A stretch of 41,365 nt of DNA from Allochromatium palmeri (GTDB lineage Bacteria > Pseudomonadota > Gammaproteobacteria > Chromatiales > Chromatiaceae), in NCBI RefSeq assembly GCF_009720725.1, contig NZ_WNKT01000036.1, forward strand, positions 1-41,365, in the 5' to 3' direction. Made by a program: the position numbers and the translations under genes. The notes below the pieces were generated by a model. That model searched no databases. It worked only from the letters and a program-made list of their open reading frames with translations, and was not told the origin of the DNA. The first letter of the stretch is position 1. Each line of letters starts with the position of its first letter. Shown here in pieces: positions 7,192 to 14,636 of this stretch.

Positions 7192-8064
7192 TCAATGTGG
7201 AACCGATTCACCGTCGAGCGGATTGATGTCGCGGGCCTGCCGGCGACGCTGTGCCTCCTCATCAGCGTCGTGGATTTCGCTTAGCAGGCCGTCGAGATCG
7301 ACCGTCCGATGCTGCCCCCTGAAATGACCGGTGAGACTGATCTCCGGCGTCAGATGGCCATGTTCGTACAGGTGCCAGATTTCCTCGCCATAGCTGGTGG
7401 TCAAGATTTCCGGGGCAAACTGACCGAAATACGCCGCCAGATTGGCGACATCGCGCTTGAGCATCCAGGGCGCATGATTGTTGGCGGCGGCATCGACGGC
7501 CTGGGGCAGATCGATGATCACTGGCCCCTGAGCATCGACCAGGATGTTGAACTCGGAGAGATCGCCATGGATCAGTCCGATGCCGAGCATCCTGACCACG
7601 TCGGCGATCAGTGAGGCATGATAGGCCCGCGCCTGCTCGGGGGTCAGCTCCAGATCGTTGAGCCGGGGAGCCGCCTCGCCATCCGCGTCGGTGATCAGCT
7701 CCATCAGCAATACGCCGTCGATGAAATTGTACGGTTGGGGTACTCGCACTCCGGCCGCTGCCAGGCGATACAGGGCCTCAACTTCGGTGTTTTGCCACAC
7801 GTCTTCCTGTTCCTGGCGACCATAACGGGAGCCTTTTGCCATTGCCCGCGCCTGGCGGCTATTGCGCACCTGACGCCCTTCCCGATACAGCGCTTGCTTA
7901 TGAAAACCGCGTTGGTCGACCGCTTTATAGACTTTGGCGCAGCGAATGGCCCCTTCGGCGCGCACCACATAAACAGCCGCCTCCTTACCGCTTTTGAGCG
8001 AGCCGAGGACTTCATCGATCAGTCCCTCATGGACCAGCGGTTCGAGACGTTTGGGAATTTTCAT
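7192..8064 (-). CDS. RIO1-like serine protein kinase
   Basis: A 290-residue atypical kinase of the RIO family found in proteobacteria (PA4780 type). The nucleotide-binding loop region is 'SGKEAAVYVVRA' with the following Lys in 'RCAKVYK', the catalytic loop is HGDLSEFNIL and the metal-binding segment is IIDLPQAVD in place of DFG. The N-terminus lacks the winged helix of archaeal RIO2. Bacterial members phosphorylate themselves on serine; their targets are mostly unknown. It starts with ATG at 8064 and is followed without a gap by the HIT gene. All catalytic residues are present, so it should be active. Confidence 0.9.
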   Translation of the reverse strand: MKIPKRLEPLVHEGLIDEVLGSLKSGKEAAVYVVRAEGAIRCAKVYKAVDQRGFHKQALYREGRQVRNSRQARAMAKGSRYGRQEQEDVWQNTEVEALYRLAAAGVRVPQPYNFIDGVLLMELITDADGEAAPRLNDLELTPEQARAYHASLIADVVRMLGIGLIHGDLSEFNILVDAQGPVIIDLPQAVDAAANNHAPWMLKRDVANLAAYFGQFAPEILTTSYGEEIWHLYEHGHLTPEISLTGHFRGQHRTVDLDGLLSEIHDADEEAQRRRQARDINPLDGESVPH

Positions 8065-8181
8065 GGGCGCCTGTTAGTACATTAGGAAGGACAGAGCGGG
8101 ATGGATCACGCACATCGGGGGCACGCGCGAGCAGGATATCATTGTCGGGCCAGTCACCTTAAGAGACCACCCATACCTTCC

Positions 8182-8259
8182 GTCGACAAGCCCTATACCG
8201 ATTCCTGTAACCAGAACCGCAGTCCAATCCTAGCCGTGCTCGCGTCCCTGTTGCGTTAG
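8182..8259 (+). pseudogene. DUF938 methyltransferase, N-terminal fragment
   Basis: The plus strand reads VDKPYTDSCNQNRSPILAVL then ASLLR before a TAG at 8257. This matches the start of DUF938 SAM-dependent methyltransferases (pattern DKPY.ES..QNR.PIL.VL). The next expected part of the family (LEIGSGTGQHAVYFA) appears on the same strand 1.55 kb downstream at about 9806. I infer one gene split by an insertion that contains the channel gene between. Confidence 0.7.
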
Positions 8260-8354
8260 CGCCTCAACCAACGACGCGCTCGGGCATCAAGCTGAGATAG
8301 CCCATCCGAACAGTTCCGCTGATACAACGGACCTATGAGCGCATCGCCGCCCAC

Positions 8355-9686
8355 TCAGTACAGTGCACCTAGATAGGTGTTCAGGAGTGCGTTCCAGTCA
8401 TCAGATTGAATGATCCCGATCAGCGTGACATTGATCGGTTCCCGAAGTGGACTCCCCGGCGGCAGGGCAATCCCGTAAGTTTGCTTTTGCAGATCAAGGG
8501 GCAACACCCGGAGCTGTCCGGCAAACCCAGCCTTGATCTCGTAACGCAAGATCGGGGCATCATGGACCACGGCAGCGGCCCGCCCGGCTGCCACAGCCTT
8601 CAACGCTTCGGTCAGGCGTGTGATCGAATGATGACCGATGCCTTGATCACTCAGAAATTGCTCACCGGTGCTGCCGTTCAAGGCCAGAACGCGTTGTGAG
8701 CGTAAATCATCGATACTGGAGATCGAGGCGTCCAGCTCCTTGACCGTCAAGGCTGTCGTGATCGCGGCGGTAAAGGCCGAGATCAGGATCAGGCCGCCAA
8801 ACATCCACAGCATTCCGATCACTCGCCCAAGCAGCGTGGTCGGTGCTTTGTCGCCGTAGCCGACCGTGGTCATCGTCACCGCCGACCACCAAAGACCGGC
8901 GCCGATACCAGACAAGGGTTCTTGCCGAAACTGGGCGTTGGTGCGACGTTCAGCCAGCCACATCAACACGCCGACGCTGATCAACAGGGCGAGCAGTCCG
9001 GCGACGACCATCAGGAATTGCGGTGAGATTAGCCGTGCGAGCAATGAAAACAGATAGCTACCGCGAATCGGCAACGCCATCGCCAAGCCTGAGGAGTGAA
9101 ACGGATGCGAGAAGTCGAGCAGTTGCTCGCGCTCAGGGGTGATGGTCAGCGCCGCCACGGCCGCATCGACACGGCCATCGGCCACGGCGGCCAGCATCTC
9201 CGACAGGCCAAGCTCGATGTAATGAAACTTGAACCCGTTGTGCTCGGCGATGCGATTCCACAGCGCGATGGCTATCCCGGTCCACTGGCCATTGTGATCC
9301 TTGAAGGCGAAGGGTGGAGCCTGCCGGGTGGCGATGATCAGCGAGATGCGGGGCCTTGAGTCGGTCTCGGCCGGTCTCGGGTCGATGGGAGCTTGGGCGT
9401 GTGTTTCTTGAGCGAGTACGGGTGACTCGAAGGCGGCCGGCTGGGTGCCGACCAGTGGAATAAACCACAGTAGCAGCCATAACCAAAGTTTGCGCTTGAC
9501 ATCCTTTCCACTCTTTAAAGCAGGGATTCCCAGGGTACGGATTCTTGGCCGGACGGCCCTTGCGAACTGTCTTTCCTGCTTCAGTGCTGAAATGGCTCGT
9601 AGGCCGGCTTGCGCCGTTTCGCCACCAGCGCCCGTTCCACAGGCGTCAAGTCCCGGACGTCCTCCGGTACTCAAGCTCCCACTCAT
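8355..9686 (-). CDS. Glutamate-receptor-like K+ channel (GluR0 type)
   Basis: A frame of 443 residues. From residue 65 it has a signal-like hydrophobic stretch (KLWLWLLLWFIPLVG), the first lobe of a type-3 solute-binding domain (about 113-207), TM1 (about 221-245), a pore loop with K+ filter TVGYGD (274-279), TM2 (about 289-312) and the second binding lobe (about 315-425). This lobe-channel-lobe order is that of prokaryotic ionotropic glutamate receptors such as GluR0: an amino-acid-gated K+ channel of the inner membrane. Residues 1-64 look like a transposase C-terminus, not channel sequence. No ATG lies between 9686 and the signal peptide, so the true start is uncertain. The ligand cannot be predicted. 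Confidence 0.82.
   Translation of the reverse strand: MSGSLSTGGRPGLDACGTGAGGETAQAGLRAISALKQERQFARAVRPRIRTLGIPALKSGKDVKRKLWLWLLLWFIPLVGTQPAAFESPVLAQETHAQAPIDPRPAETDSRPRISLIIATRQAPPFAFKDHNGQWTGIAIALWNRIAEHNGFKFHYIELGLSEMLAAVADGRVDAAVAALTITPEREQLLDFSHPFHSSGLAMALPIRGSYLFSLLARLISPQFLMVVAGLLALLISVGVLMWLAERRTNAQFRQEPLSGIGAGLWWSAVTMTTVGYGDKAPTTLLGRVIGMLWMFGGLILISAFTAAITTALTVKELDASISSIDDLRSQRVLALNGSTGEQFLSDQGIGHHSITRLTEALKAVAAGRAAAVVHDAPILRYEIKAGFAGQLRVLPLDLQKQTYGIALPPGSPLREPINVTLIGIIQSDDWNALLNTYLGALY
9494..9686 (-). mobile_element. Probable IS200/IS605 transposase C-terminal relic fused to channel
   Basis: The first 64 residues of the channel frame read RPGLDACGTGAGG, then ISALKQE, then GIPALKSGKDVK. 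This pattern (DACG..., LKQE, GIP.L.SG.DVK) is what I recall from the C-terminal tails of IS200/IS605 OrfB/TnpB proteins. The relic lacks all catalytic domains. The frame stays open into the channel gene with no stop or new ATG. This is my recognition of a tail pattern and needs an alignment. Confidence 0.5.
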
Positions 9687-9805
9687 CGTCTCCTCGCTGT
9701 TGGCATCGCACGATTAGGCAAGACGCCCAAAGTGGTACTAAATCATTAAGTATAGCGGGTTGAGGTTCGATCGACTGATCAACCCGAAACCGCTCGCTGT
9801 TACAT

Positions 9806-10120
9806 CAGTGCCGTCGATTGCTCGAAATCGGCAGTGGCACCGGGCAACATGCGGTCTACTTTGCCGCCGCCCTCCCCCATTTGTCCTGGCAAAGCAGCAA
9901 TCGGGCTGAGCATCTGGCCGGGATGCGTCTGTGGATCGATCGAGGCTATCTTCAGCGCCAATACCGCTCACATCATGGGACTCGACGCCGTCGAGGCGAT
10001 GTTCGCGGGCGTCGGCGCTCATCTGAAACCAGGCGGTGTCTTCGCACTCTATGGCCCCTTCAGTCGCGATGACCAGCACGCCATGCCGGTGAACAATTTC
10101 ACGCTGGTGTGGGAGTGGAA
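9806..10120 (+). pseudogene. DUF938 methyltransferase, C-terminal fragments
   Basis: Continuing from the fragment at 8182-8259, the plus strand reads RRLLEIGSGTGQHAVYFAAA and LPHLSWQ (SAM-binding motif I region). After a frame change near 9935 it reads EAIFSANTAHIMG, AVEAMFAGVGAHLKPGG and LYGPFSRD, and finally DQHAMPVNNFTLVWEW. These are DUF938 landmarks in the right order. About 35 codons are missing before 'IFSANTAH' and a larger block before 'HAMPVNN', so this copy cannot make the enzyme. Confidence 0.82.
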
Positions 10121-10123
10121 TTG

Positions 10124-11152
10124 TCAATGTACGTCGCGCCCGACCTTCAGCTGACTGCGACGCGCATCGGACACGCCGTAAGCTTGATCATGCACATCCT
10201 GTAGCAGTTGCAATTCCTCCCATGACTCTAGAGTCCAAGTTCCAGCGATGCTGGTATCACCAAAGATGAGTTGACGGAAAACCAACTCAAAGGCGCTGAC
10301 ATCACCCCAGGCAGTCATCAGGTAGTCCAAGGCTTCTGGAAAGCTGATTTCCAGAGCTGACCGTTCATGTTGAGTCAGTACGACTCGCGCTGGAATGACT
10401 TCTGGTCGCACCGTTTGTGGTTGGTAAGCCGCCGGAAGAGAGGATGTCTGTGAATTGGGTGGTACTTGACCTAGCAGCCACTCGGCCCACTGGCGAAGAA
10501 TGTTCAGTGGATGTTCAAATTCCAGGGTCAGCGTATCTGAGTGCCCGGCCCCCATCCCTTCTATAGGCTCGGCTTCACAGGCCAAGACCCGTGCACGTAG
10601 CCGCAGACGCGCGCGTGCGGGGACACCATTGAATTGGAGACCAAGACTTTGGCCGGGCGTAAAAGTGGCCGGAGCACTGATTCTTAGCCGACCTTTGGCG
10701 ATGGCGCTGAGCGCCCACCGCCATTCATCGAGTGTTTGGATCAAGACTTCCAGTGTTGCGACCAGTGAGGGCGCGTTGTATGTGCCGCCTCGGGAATCAC
10801 CTGCTTGGAGCTGGCCGAGTAATTTCTCCAGCCGGGTTTGGTTGGACAGCGACAGACGAAGGAAGCGCATGGCGAGCAGATGACGGCCATTTTCCAGATT
10901 CTTCTGGCGCAACAGCGTCGTTTCGATCTCAATGGTTTCGCCCAACGTCCAGGGCAGTAGCAGCCACAGCGGCTGATCGCTGATCTGCAGTGCTGTGGAT
11001 GTCTGGCAAAGGGCGCCACCCCAAGACAAGTCGATCAAGGTAGCCGGATGTGTCGGCGATTTACCACTGATCCGCAGCTGTATGGGAACCTGGGCGCGCA
11101 AGCGCGCTTGTGTGCGACGTTCGGATTCAGCCGGAGATATGAGATTGGGCAT
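10124..11152 (-). CDS. PilZ-domain protein
   Basis: A 342-residue cytoplasmic protein starting MPNLISPAESERRTQARL at an ATG at 11152. The first 110 residues form a PilZ domain with the c-di-GMP-binding residues: 'RRTQAR' near the start and DLSWGGA (D-x-S-x-x-G) about 30 residues later. The remaining 230 residues hold an alpha/beta region I do not recognise (DEWRWALSAIAKGRLRIS...) and a C-terminal helical part. It probably binds c-di-GMP and could read signals made by the GGDEF-EAL protein in this window, but that link is inference. Its stop lies at the end of the DUF938 relic, so the last few residues may derive from that junction. Confidence 0.75.
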   Translation of the reverse strand: MPNLISPAESERRTQARLRAQVPIQLRISGKSPTHPATLIDLSWGGALCQTSTALQISDQPLWLLLPWTLGETIEIETTLLRQKNLENGRHLLAMRFLRLSLSNQTRLEKLLGQLQAGDSRGGTYNAPSLVATLEVLIQTLDEWRWALSAIAKGRLRISAPATFTPGQSLGLQFNGVPARARLRLRARVLACEAEPIEGMGAGHSDTLTLEFEHPLNILRQWAEWLLGQVPPNSQTSSLPAAYQPQTVRPEVIPARVVLTQHERSALEISFPEALDYLMTAWGDVSAFELVFRQLIFGDTSIAGTWTLESWEELQLLQDVHDQAYGVSDARRSQLKVGRDVH

Positions 11153-11552
11153 GATAAACGTCCTTACGAGGTGAGATGTTACCGCTGGTTCGGGACGTCG
11201 GATTTGCAGGAGGCCGCTGTTCAGACGGTATTGGCCCAAACCGAGGCCAGCCTGAGCGTTTGTTTGCCTTGTTCACCCTGGACACGTTCTGGGCACTGCA
11301 TGTCGGACTCTGGGTGCATCAATACCACCCCATCCGCTAAAAAAAGTGCTCCAGACCGTCGTGCAGCGGCTACGAAACAAGGAAGCGTGCGACAGGGACA
11401 CGTGCGCCTGTTCACAGAATTTGAGTCGTCTCAAGCCAGTCGCTCATCCTACAGCGTATATCTGTGAATGACGTCTCTGTTTTCATCGTCCCAAAGACCT
11501 AGTCTCTGTCCCACCAACGATTCAGTCATTGACAAGAGACGTGGGAAACATC
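11153..11552. other. 400-base stretch without a recognised gene
   Basis: Located between pilZ and a small plus-strand frame. Open frames exist on both strands, for example minus 11221-11415, but none resembles a known family or has a convincing ribosome site. No repeats stand out. It presumably contains the promoters of the two divergent neighbours. Confidence 0.4.
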
Positions 11553-11774
11553 ATGCATGCAGCAACCGCCGATCTCCAGAAGTGCTCTCAACACGAGCAG
11601 ATGAATCACTGGCGCCAGGAACTCAAAGGCCTCAGTCAACCCCGAACCTACCGTGAGCGGGTATTGGTCAATGTCTATCGCCAGTTGATCCAGAGTCGAG
11701 AGGGGGATTCAGAGCAATCGCATTCAAGGCCGCTTCTGGTCGGCATGGCGACCTACCAGGGCGTGCGCGCTTAA
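11553..11774 (+). CDS. Small hypothetical protein
   Basis: A 73-residue frame beginning MHAATADLQKCSQHEQMNHW at an ATG at 11553 and ending ATYQGVRA. Composition (charged helix 'RQELKGLSQPRTYRERVLVN', no cysteine pairs beyond one Cys) looks like a real soluble protein, but I do not recognise a family. Upstream is GTGGGAAACATC, a modest ribosome site, and TTGACA lies about 24 bases before the start. It is isolated from its neighbours. Function unknown; it may not be expressed. Confidence 0.4.
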   Translation: MHAATADLQKCSQHEQMNHWRQELKGLSQPRTYRERVLVNVYRQLIQSREGDSEQSHSRPLLVGMATYQGVRA

Positions 11775-11874
11775 ATGCTAGCCAAGCAGGAGCTTGGCGC
11801 GGTAGTCATCGTTCCGGGCAGACGCGCGGTGCTTCTTGGCGAGGCCGAGCGTTGCCCTTCGCCTATGCAATGCC

Positions 11875-12216
11875 TCATGCCTTCTTCAGAAACTCTGCTT
11901 TCAACAGAAAACTCCCCCCGTCGGTCTTGCAGTCGACGGCATGATCGCCGTCCACCAGCCGGATGCCCTTGATCTTGGTGCCAACCTTGAGCGTGGTCGA
12001 GGTGCCCTTGACCTTGAGATCCTTGATCAGCACGACGTTATCGCCATCGCTCAGAATCTGCCCATTGGCGTCCTTGATTACGGCCCCAGACTCTTCGTCG
12101 TCTTCATCGACCCCCTGTTGCGACCACTCATGCCCGCAGTCGGCACAGATATAGAGATCCCCGTCGGGATAGGTGTTGTCCAGCGTACAGTGGGGACAGG
12201 GCGGGAGAGTACTCAT
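11875..12216 (-). CDS. yjdM: YjdM (PhnA) zinc-ribbon protein
   Basis: A 113-residue YjdM/PhnA-family protein. The N-terminal zinc ribbon uses CPHC (about 8-11) and CADC (about 25-28). It is followed by the conserved '[20 protein letters not shown]' and '[22 protein letters not shown]' SH3-like segments and the C-terminal 'LKAEFLKK'. The exact role is unknown; the old name as a phosphonoacetate hydrolase does not fit this family. I chose the ATG at 12216 ([10 protein letters not shown]); the longer frame to 12270 adds non-family residues. It appears to be a single-gene unit and intact. Confidence 0.9.
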   Translation of the reverse strand: MSTLPPCPHCTLDNTYPDGDLYICADCGHEWSQQGVDEDDEESGAVIKDANGQILSDGDNVVLIKDLKVKGTSTTLKVGTKIKGIRLVDGDHAVDCKTDGGSFLLKAEFLKKA

Positions 12217-12268
12217 TGGTCGGTATCGTCTGATGGAATGAAAAGGATGGGGTTTCTCGCGCCCAGAC

Positions 12269-12361
12269 ACTGTCTGGTTCGGTCACCAGCAGCGCCAGAT
12301 GCGCGCCCGACACGGCGGCAATTCCCGGACAGCCAATCCTCGGCGGACCATCGACGAGCAT
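12269..12361 (-). pseudogene. Fragment of MinD-superfamily P-loop ATPase
   Basis: The minus strand reads [20 protein letters not shown] then [11 protein letters not shown], matching the central '[27 protein letters not shown]' block of MinD-superfamily ATPases that carry an inserted ferredoxin domain. Nothing before it (Walker A) or after it is recognisable, so only about 31 codons survive. One more relic in this decayed region. Confidence 0.65.
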
Positions 12362-12607
12362 CCCAGTGTACCGCTCATAAAAACCTACTCAGAAAACTTG
12401 AATCTGAATAAGTCTGTTCGCGTCGTCAATGCCAGTGCGGGCGAACCCGTCTGCCCCGGCTCTTACGTGCGTTTAAGGTCTCGCCTGAGCGCGTCGCGAC
12501 CGGTGGCGCTTGGTTATCGCGCCGATGAGAATGGTTCGATAAGCTGGCTGAAAAGTCAAGGCGATAGGCGCTCGCGACGGATGGTCAATCTGCGCAAAAT
12601 GCGAAGA

Positions 12608-12661
12608 GGTCAACTACCCCGCCCTGAAGGACGGAGCTTGTGAGAACAAGCGGGGTTGACC
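12608..12661. mobile_element. Compound hairpin resembling an IS200/IS605 end
   Basis: GGTCAAC-TA-CCCCG pairs with CGGGGTTGACC at the far end: 12 bp with a two-base TA bulge. Inside is CCGCCCTGAAGGACGG, a smaller hairpin with one mismatch. 'CCCGCCCTGAAGGACGGAGCTTG' style sequences are common at IS200/IS605 ends, where TnpA recognises bulged hairpins. No intact tnpA or tnpB is alongside. The frame before it (about 12405-12560, NLNKSVRVVNASAGEPV) may be a decayed transposase tail, but this is weak. Confidence 0.5.
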
Positions 12662-12727
12662 AGCCTCAGCCCGCCTGACCAGGACGGTCGAAAGGGGCTA
12701 CGTGCGCAACAGGTCGCTAAGACCCAC

Positions 12728-12752
12728 TCCGGGATGCTTCCTCAGTCCCGGA
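12728..12752. repeat. Perfect 7-bp-arm hairpin
   Basis: TCCGGGA, an 11-base loop, then TCCCGGA. It lies between the IS-like hairpin and the GntR promoter. No T-run follows on either strand. It may be part of the same element end or a structured RNA; its function is not evident. Confidence 0.45.
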
Positions 12753-12820
12753 CCCTGGAAGATGAAGATCAGTAACCCGTGAACCGCGGGCCACGATGAA
12801 ATCGTATCCAGATACGCCTT

Positions 12821-12832
12821 ATTGTCGACAAT
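12821..12832. promoter_or_regulatory. GntR-type operator 1
   Basis: Perfect 12-bp palindrome ATTGTCGACAAT, 70 bases before the GntR gene start and just before a TTGACA -35-like box (12838-12843). It fits the FadR/GntR subfamily consensus built around TNGTNNNACNA. With the second site at 12885 it brackets the promoter, so autoregulation by the adjacent GntR protein is likely. Confidence 0.6.
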
Positions 12833-12837
12833 TAATC

Positions 12838-12866
12838 TTGACATTGCCGTATAAACAGCTATTTTA
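12838..12866 (+). promoter_or_regulatory. Predicted sigma70 promoter of gntR-prpBC
   Basis: -35 TTGACA at 12838-12843 is a perfect match; a -10-like ATTTTA follows at 12861-12866 with 17-base spacing (TATTTT at 16 is an alternative). It lies in an AT-rich patch unlike the surrounding GC-rich DNA and between the two operator palindromes. Confidence 0.5.
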
Positions 12867-12884
12867 TGGCTAAATAAGTAATAA

Positions 12885-12894
12885 ATGTCGACAT
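12885..12894. promoter_or_regulatory. GntR-type operator 2
   Basis: Palindrome ATGTCGACAT, sharing the core TGTCGACA with operator 1 and lying 8 bases before the GntR start codon, downstream of the predicted promoter. A repressor here would block transcription or early elongation. Confidence 0.58.
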
Positions 12895-12901
12895 ATAGGC
12901 C

Positions 12902-13702
12902 ATGTTACTTGCCGCCCTAAACCTCGAAGACGCCGTCAGTCCAACGATCGCCGACCGTCTCTTCGATCAACTCCGCAAGGCCATCGTTGAAGGCGAGATC
13001 CCGCCAGGCAGCAAGATCAGCGAACCTGTACTCGCGGCCCGCTATGGCATCAGCCGCGGTCCTCTACGCGAGGCGATGCGCCGTCTGGAGTCGAGCAGCC
13101 TGGTCGAACGCAAACCCAACGTGGGGGCGCGGGTGATTCGGCTCAGCAGCGAGCAGCTACTGGAAATTTATGTCATCCGCGAGGCACTCGAAGGTTTGGC
13201 GGCACGGCTGGCCGCCGAGCACATGGCAGAGCCGGCTATCGCTGAACTCCGGGCCTTGCTGGAACGGCATCGCATCGAGGTGGCGCGCGAGGGCGGGCAA
13301 TCCTACTTTCAAACAGAAGGCGATCTGGATTTCCATTTCTGCATCGTTCAGGGCAGCGGCAACCGGCGCCTCATCAGCATCCTCTGCAACGACCTCTATC
13401 ACCTGGCGCGCATGTATCGCTGTCAGTTCGGTATGAAAAGCGACCGGGCGCGCGATGCGCTCAAAGAGCACGAGCTGGTCGTGGACGCCATCGCCGATCG
13501 TGACGGCGAACTGGCCGAGTGGCTGATGCGCCGACACATTCGTGCCTCGCGTCGGGCTACCGAACGGCGGATCGCGCTGACAGCGGCCAGTGGTCAGCCT
13601 CCGGCTGCCAATGGTCTGCGCTCGGTGTGCGGTCGTCGAGATCCCGTCACGGGAAACGAATATCCCCTTTCAGCTTCGAGTCCGCCGGACTCCACCAACT
13701 AG
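12902..13702 (+). CDS. GntR-family (FCD) regulator of the prp genes
   Basis: A 266-residue regulator. The winged helix-turn-helix lies at about 15-75 ('[20 protein letters not shown]', '[20 protein letters not shown]'). The FCD ligand-binding domain lies at about 85-220, with the usual metal-site residues (D in 'EGDLDFHF', H in 'DFHFCIV' and '[10 protein letters not shown]', H in 'MRRHIRAS'). The C-terminal 45 residues (after [10 protein letters not shown]) look like an unrelated tail. It precedes prpB by 13 bases and probably represses its own operon, being released by a methylcitrate-pathway intermediate. The start ATG is at 12902; a ribosome site before it is weak. Confidence 0.85.
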   Translation: MLLAALNLEDAVSPTIADRLFDQLRKAIVEGEIPPGSKISEPVLAARYGISRGPLREAMRRLESSSLVERKPNVGARVIRLSSEQLLEIYVIREALEGLAARLAAEHMAEPAIAELRALLERHRIEVAREGGQSYFQTEGDLDFHFCIVQGSGNRRLISILCNDLYHLARMYRCQFGMKSDRARDALKEHELVVDAIADRDGELAEWLMRRHIRASRRATERRIALTAASGQPPAANGLRSVCGRRDPVTGNEYPLSASSPPDSTN

Positions 13703-13715
13703 ACGAGCACACACC

Positions 13716-14606
13716 ATGACCCAAGCCATGACACCCGGCGCCAAGCTGCGTCTCGCGGTCCAGGAAGAACGCCCCTTGCAAGTCGTCGGCGCCATTAACG
13801 CCTATCACGCCCGCATGGCCGAACGCACCGGCTATCGCGCCCTTTATCTGTCCGGCGGCGGAGTGGCGGCCGGCTCCTACGGTATCCCAGACCTGGGCAT
13901 GACCAGTCTGGACAATGTGCTGGAGGACGTCAGCCGCATCACCTATATCACCGACCTACCCTTGCTGGTCGATGCCGACACCGGCTGGGGCGGGGCCTTC
14001 AACATCGCCCGCACCGTCAAGCAGTTGATCCGTGCCGGGGCGGCCGGCTGTCACATCGAGGATCAGGTCGCCGCCAAGCGCTGCGGACATCGCCCCGGCA
14101 AGGCGATCGTCTCGCAGGCCGAGATGACCGACCGCATCAAGGCCGCCGTGGATGCACGCACCGATGACTTCGTCATCATGGCCCGTACTGATTCGCTGGC
14201 CGTGGAGGGCTTGGACGCGGCCATTGAGCGTGCCCTGGCCTGTGTCGAAGCCGGCGCCGATATGATCTTCCCCGAGGCCATGACTGAACTGGCTCAGTAC
14301 GAGCGCTTCACGGCCGCCGTCAAGGTGCCGGTGCTGGCCAACATCACCGAGTTCGGCGCCACGCCGCTGTTCACCACCACCGAACTGGGGGCCGTGGGCG
14401 TGTCGCTAGTGCTCTATCCGCTGTCGGCTTTCCGTGCCATGAACAAGGCGGCGCTCAACGTCTATCAGGCGCTCCGCCGTGACGGCACCCAGGCCAATGT
14501 CGTCGACACCATGCAGACGCGCATGGAGCTCTACGACTATCTCGATTACCACCACTTCGAACAGAAGCTCGACGCGCTGTTCGCCCAAGAGCGCTCCGGC
14601 GAATAA
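13716..14606 (+). CDS. prpB: Methylisocitrate lyase PrpB
   Basis: A 296-residue enzyme, the same length as E. coli PrpB. It cleaves 2-methylisocitrate to pyruvate and succinate in the methylcitrate cycle. Family features: '[19 protein letters not shown]' (substrate loop), metal-binding '[11 protein letters not shown]', the catalytic Cys segment KRCGHRPGK (the isocitrate-lyase superfamily KKCGH motif) and '[19 protein letters not shown]'. I chose the ATG at 13716; the longer frame to 13590 overlaps gntR and carries no family sequence. prpC follows 30 bases later behind a good GAGGAAA ribosome site. Confidence 0.95.
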   Translation: MTQAMTPGAKLRLAVQEERPLQVVGAINAYHARMAERTGYRALYLSGGGVAAGSYGIPDLGMTSLDNVLEDVSRITYITDLPLLVDADTGWGGAFNIARTVKQLIRAGAAGCHIEDQVAAKRCGHRPGKAIVSQAEMTDRIKAAVDARTDDFVIMARTDSLAVEGLDAAIERALACVEAGADMIFPEAMTELAQYERFTAAVKVPVLANITEFGATPLFTTTELGAVGVSLVLYPLSAFRAMNKAALNVYQALRRDGTQANVVDTMQTRMELYDYLDYHHFEQKLDALFAQERSGE

Positions 14607-14636
14607 GATCGTCTTAGAAAAACAAGCGAGGAAACG

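Noticed and set aside
11775-12411. Plus-strand frame opposite yjdM (11836-12411)
   Set aside because: Antisense to a well-recognised zinc-ribbon protein and without motifs of its own.
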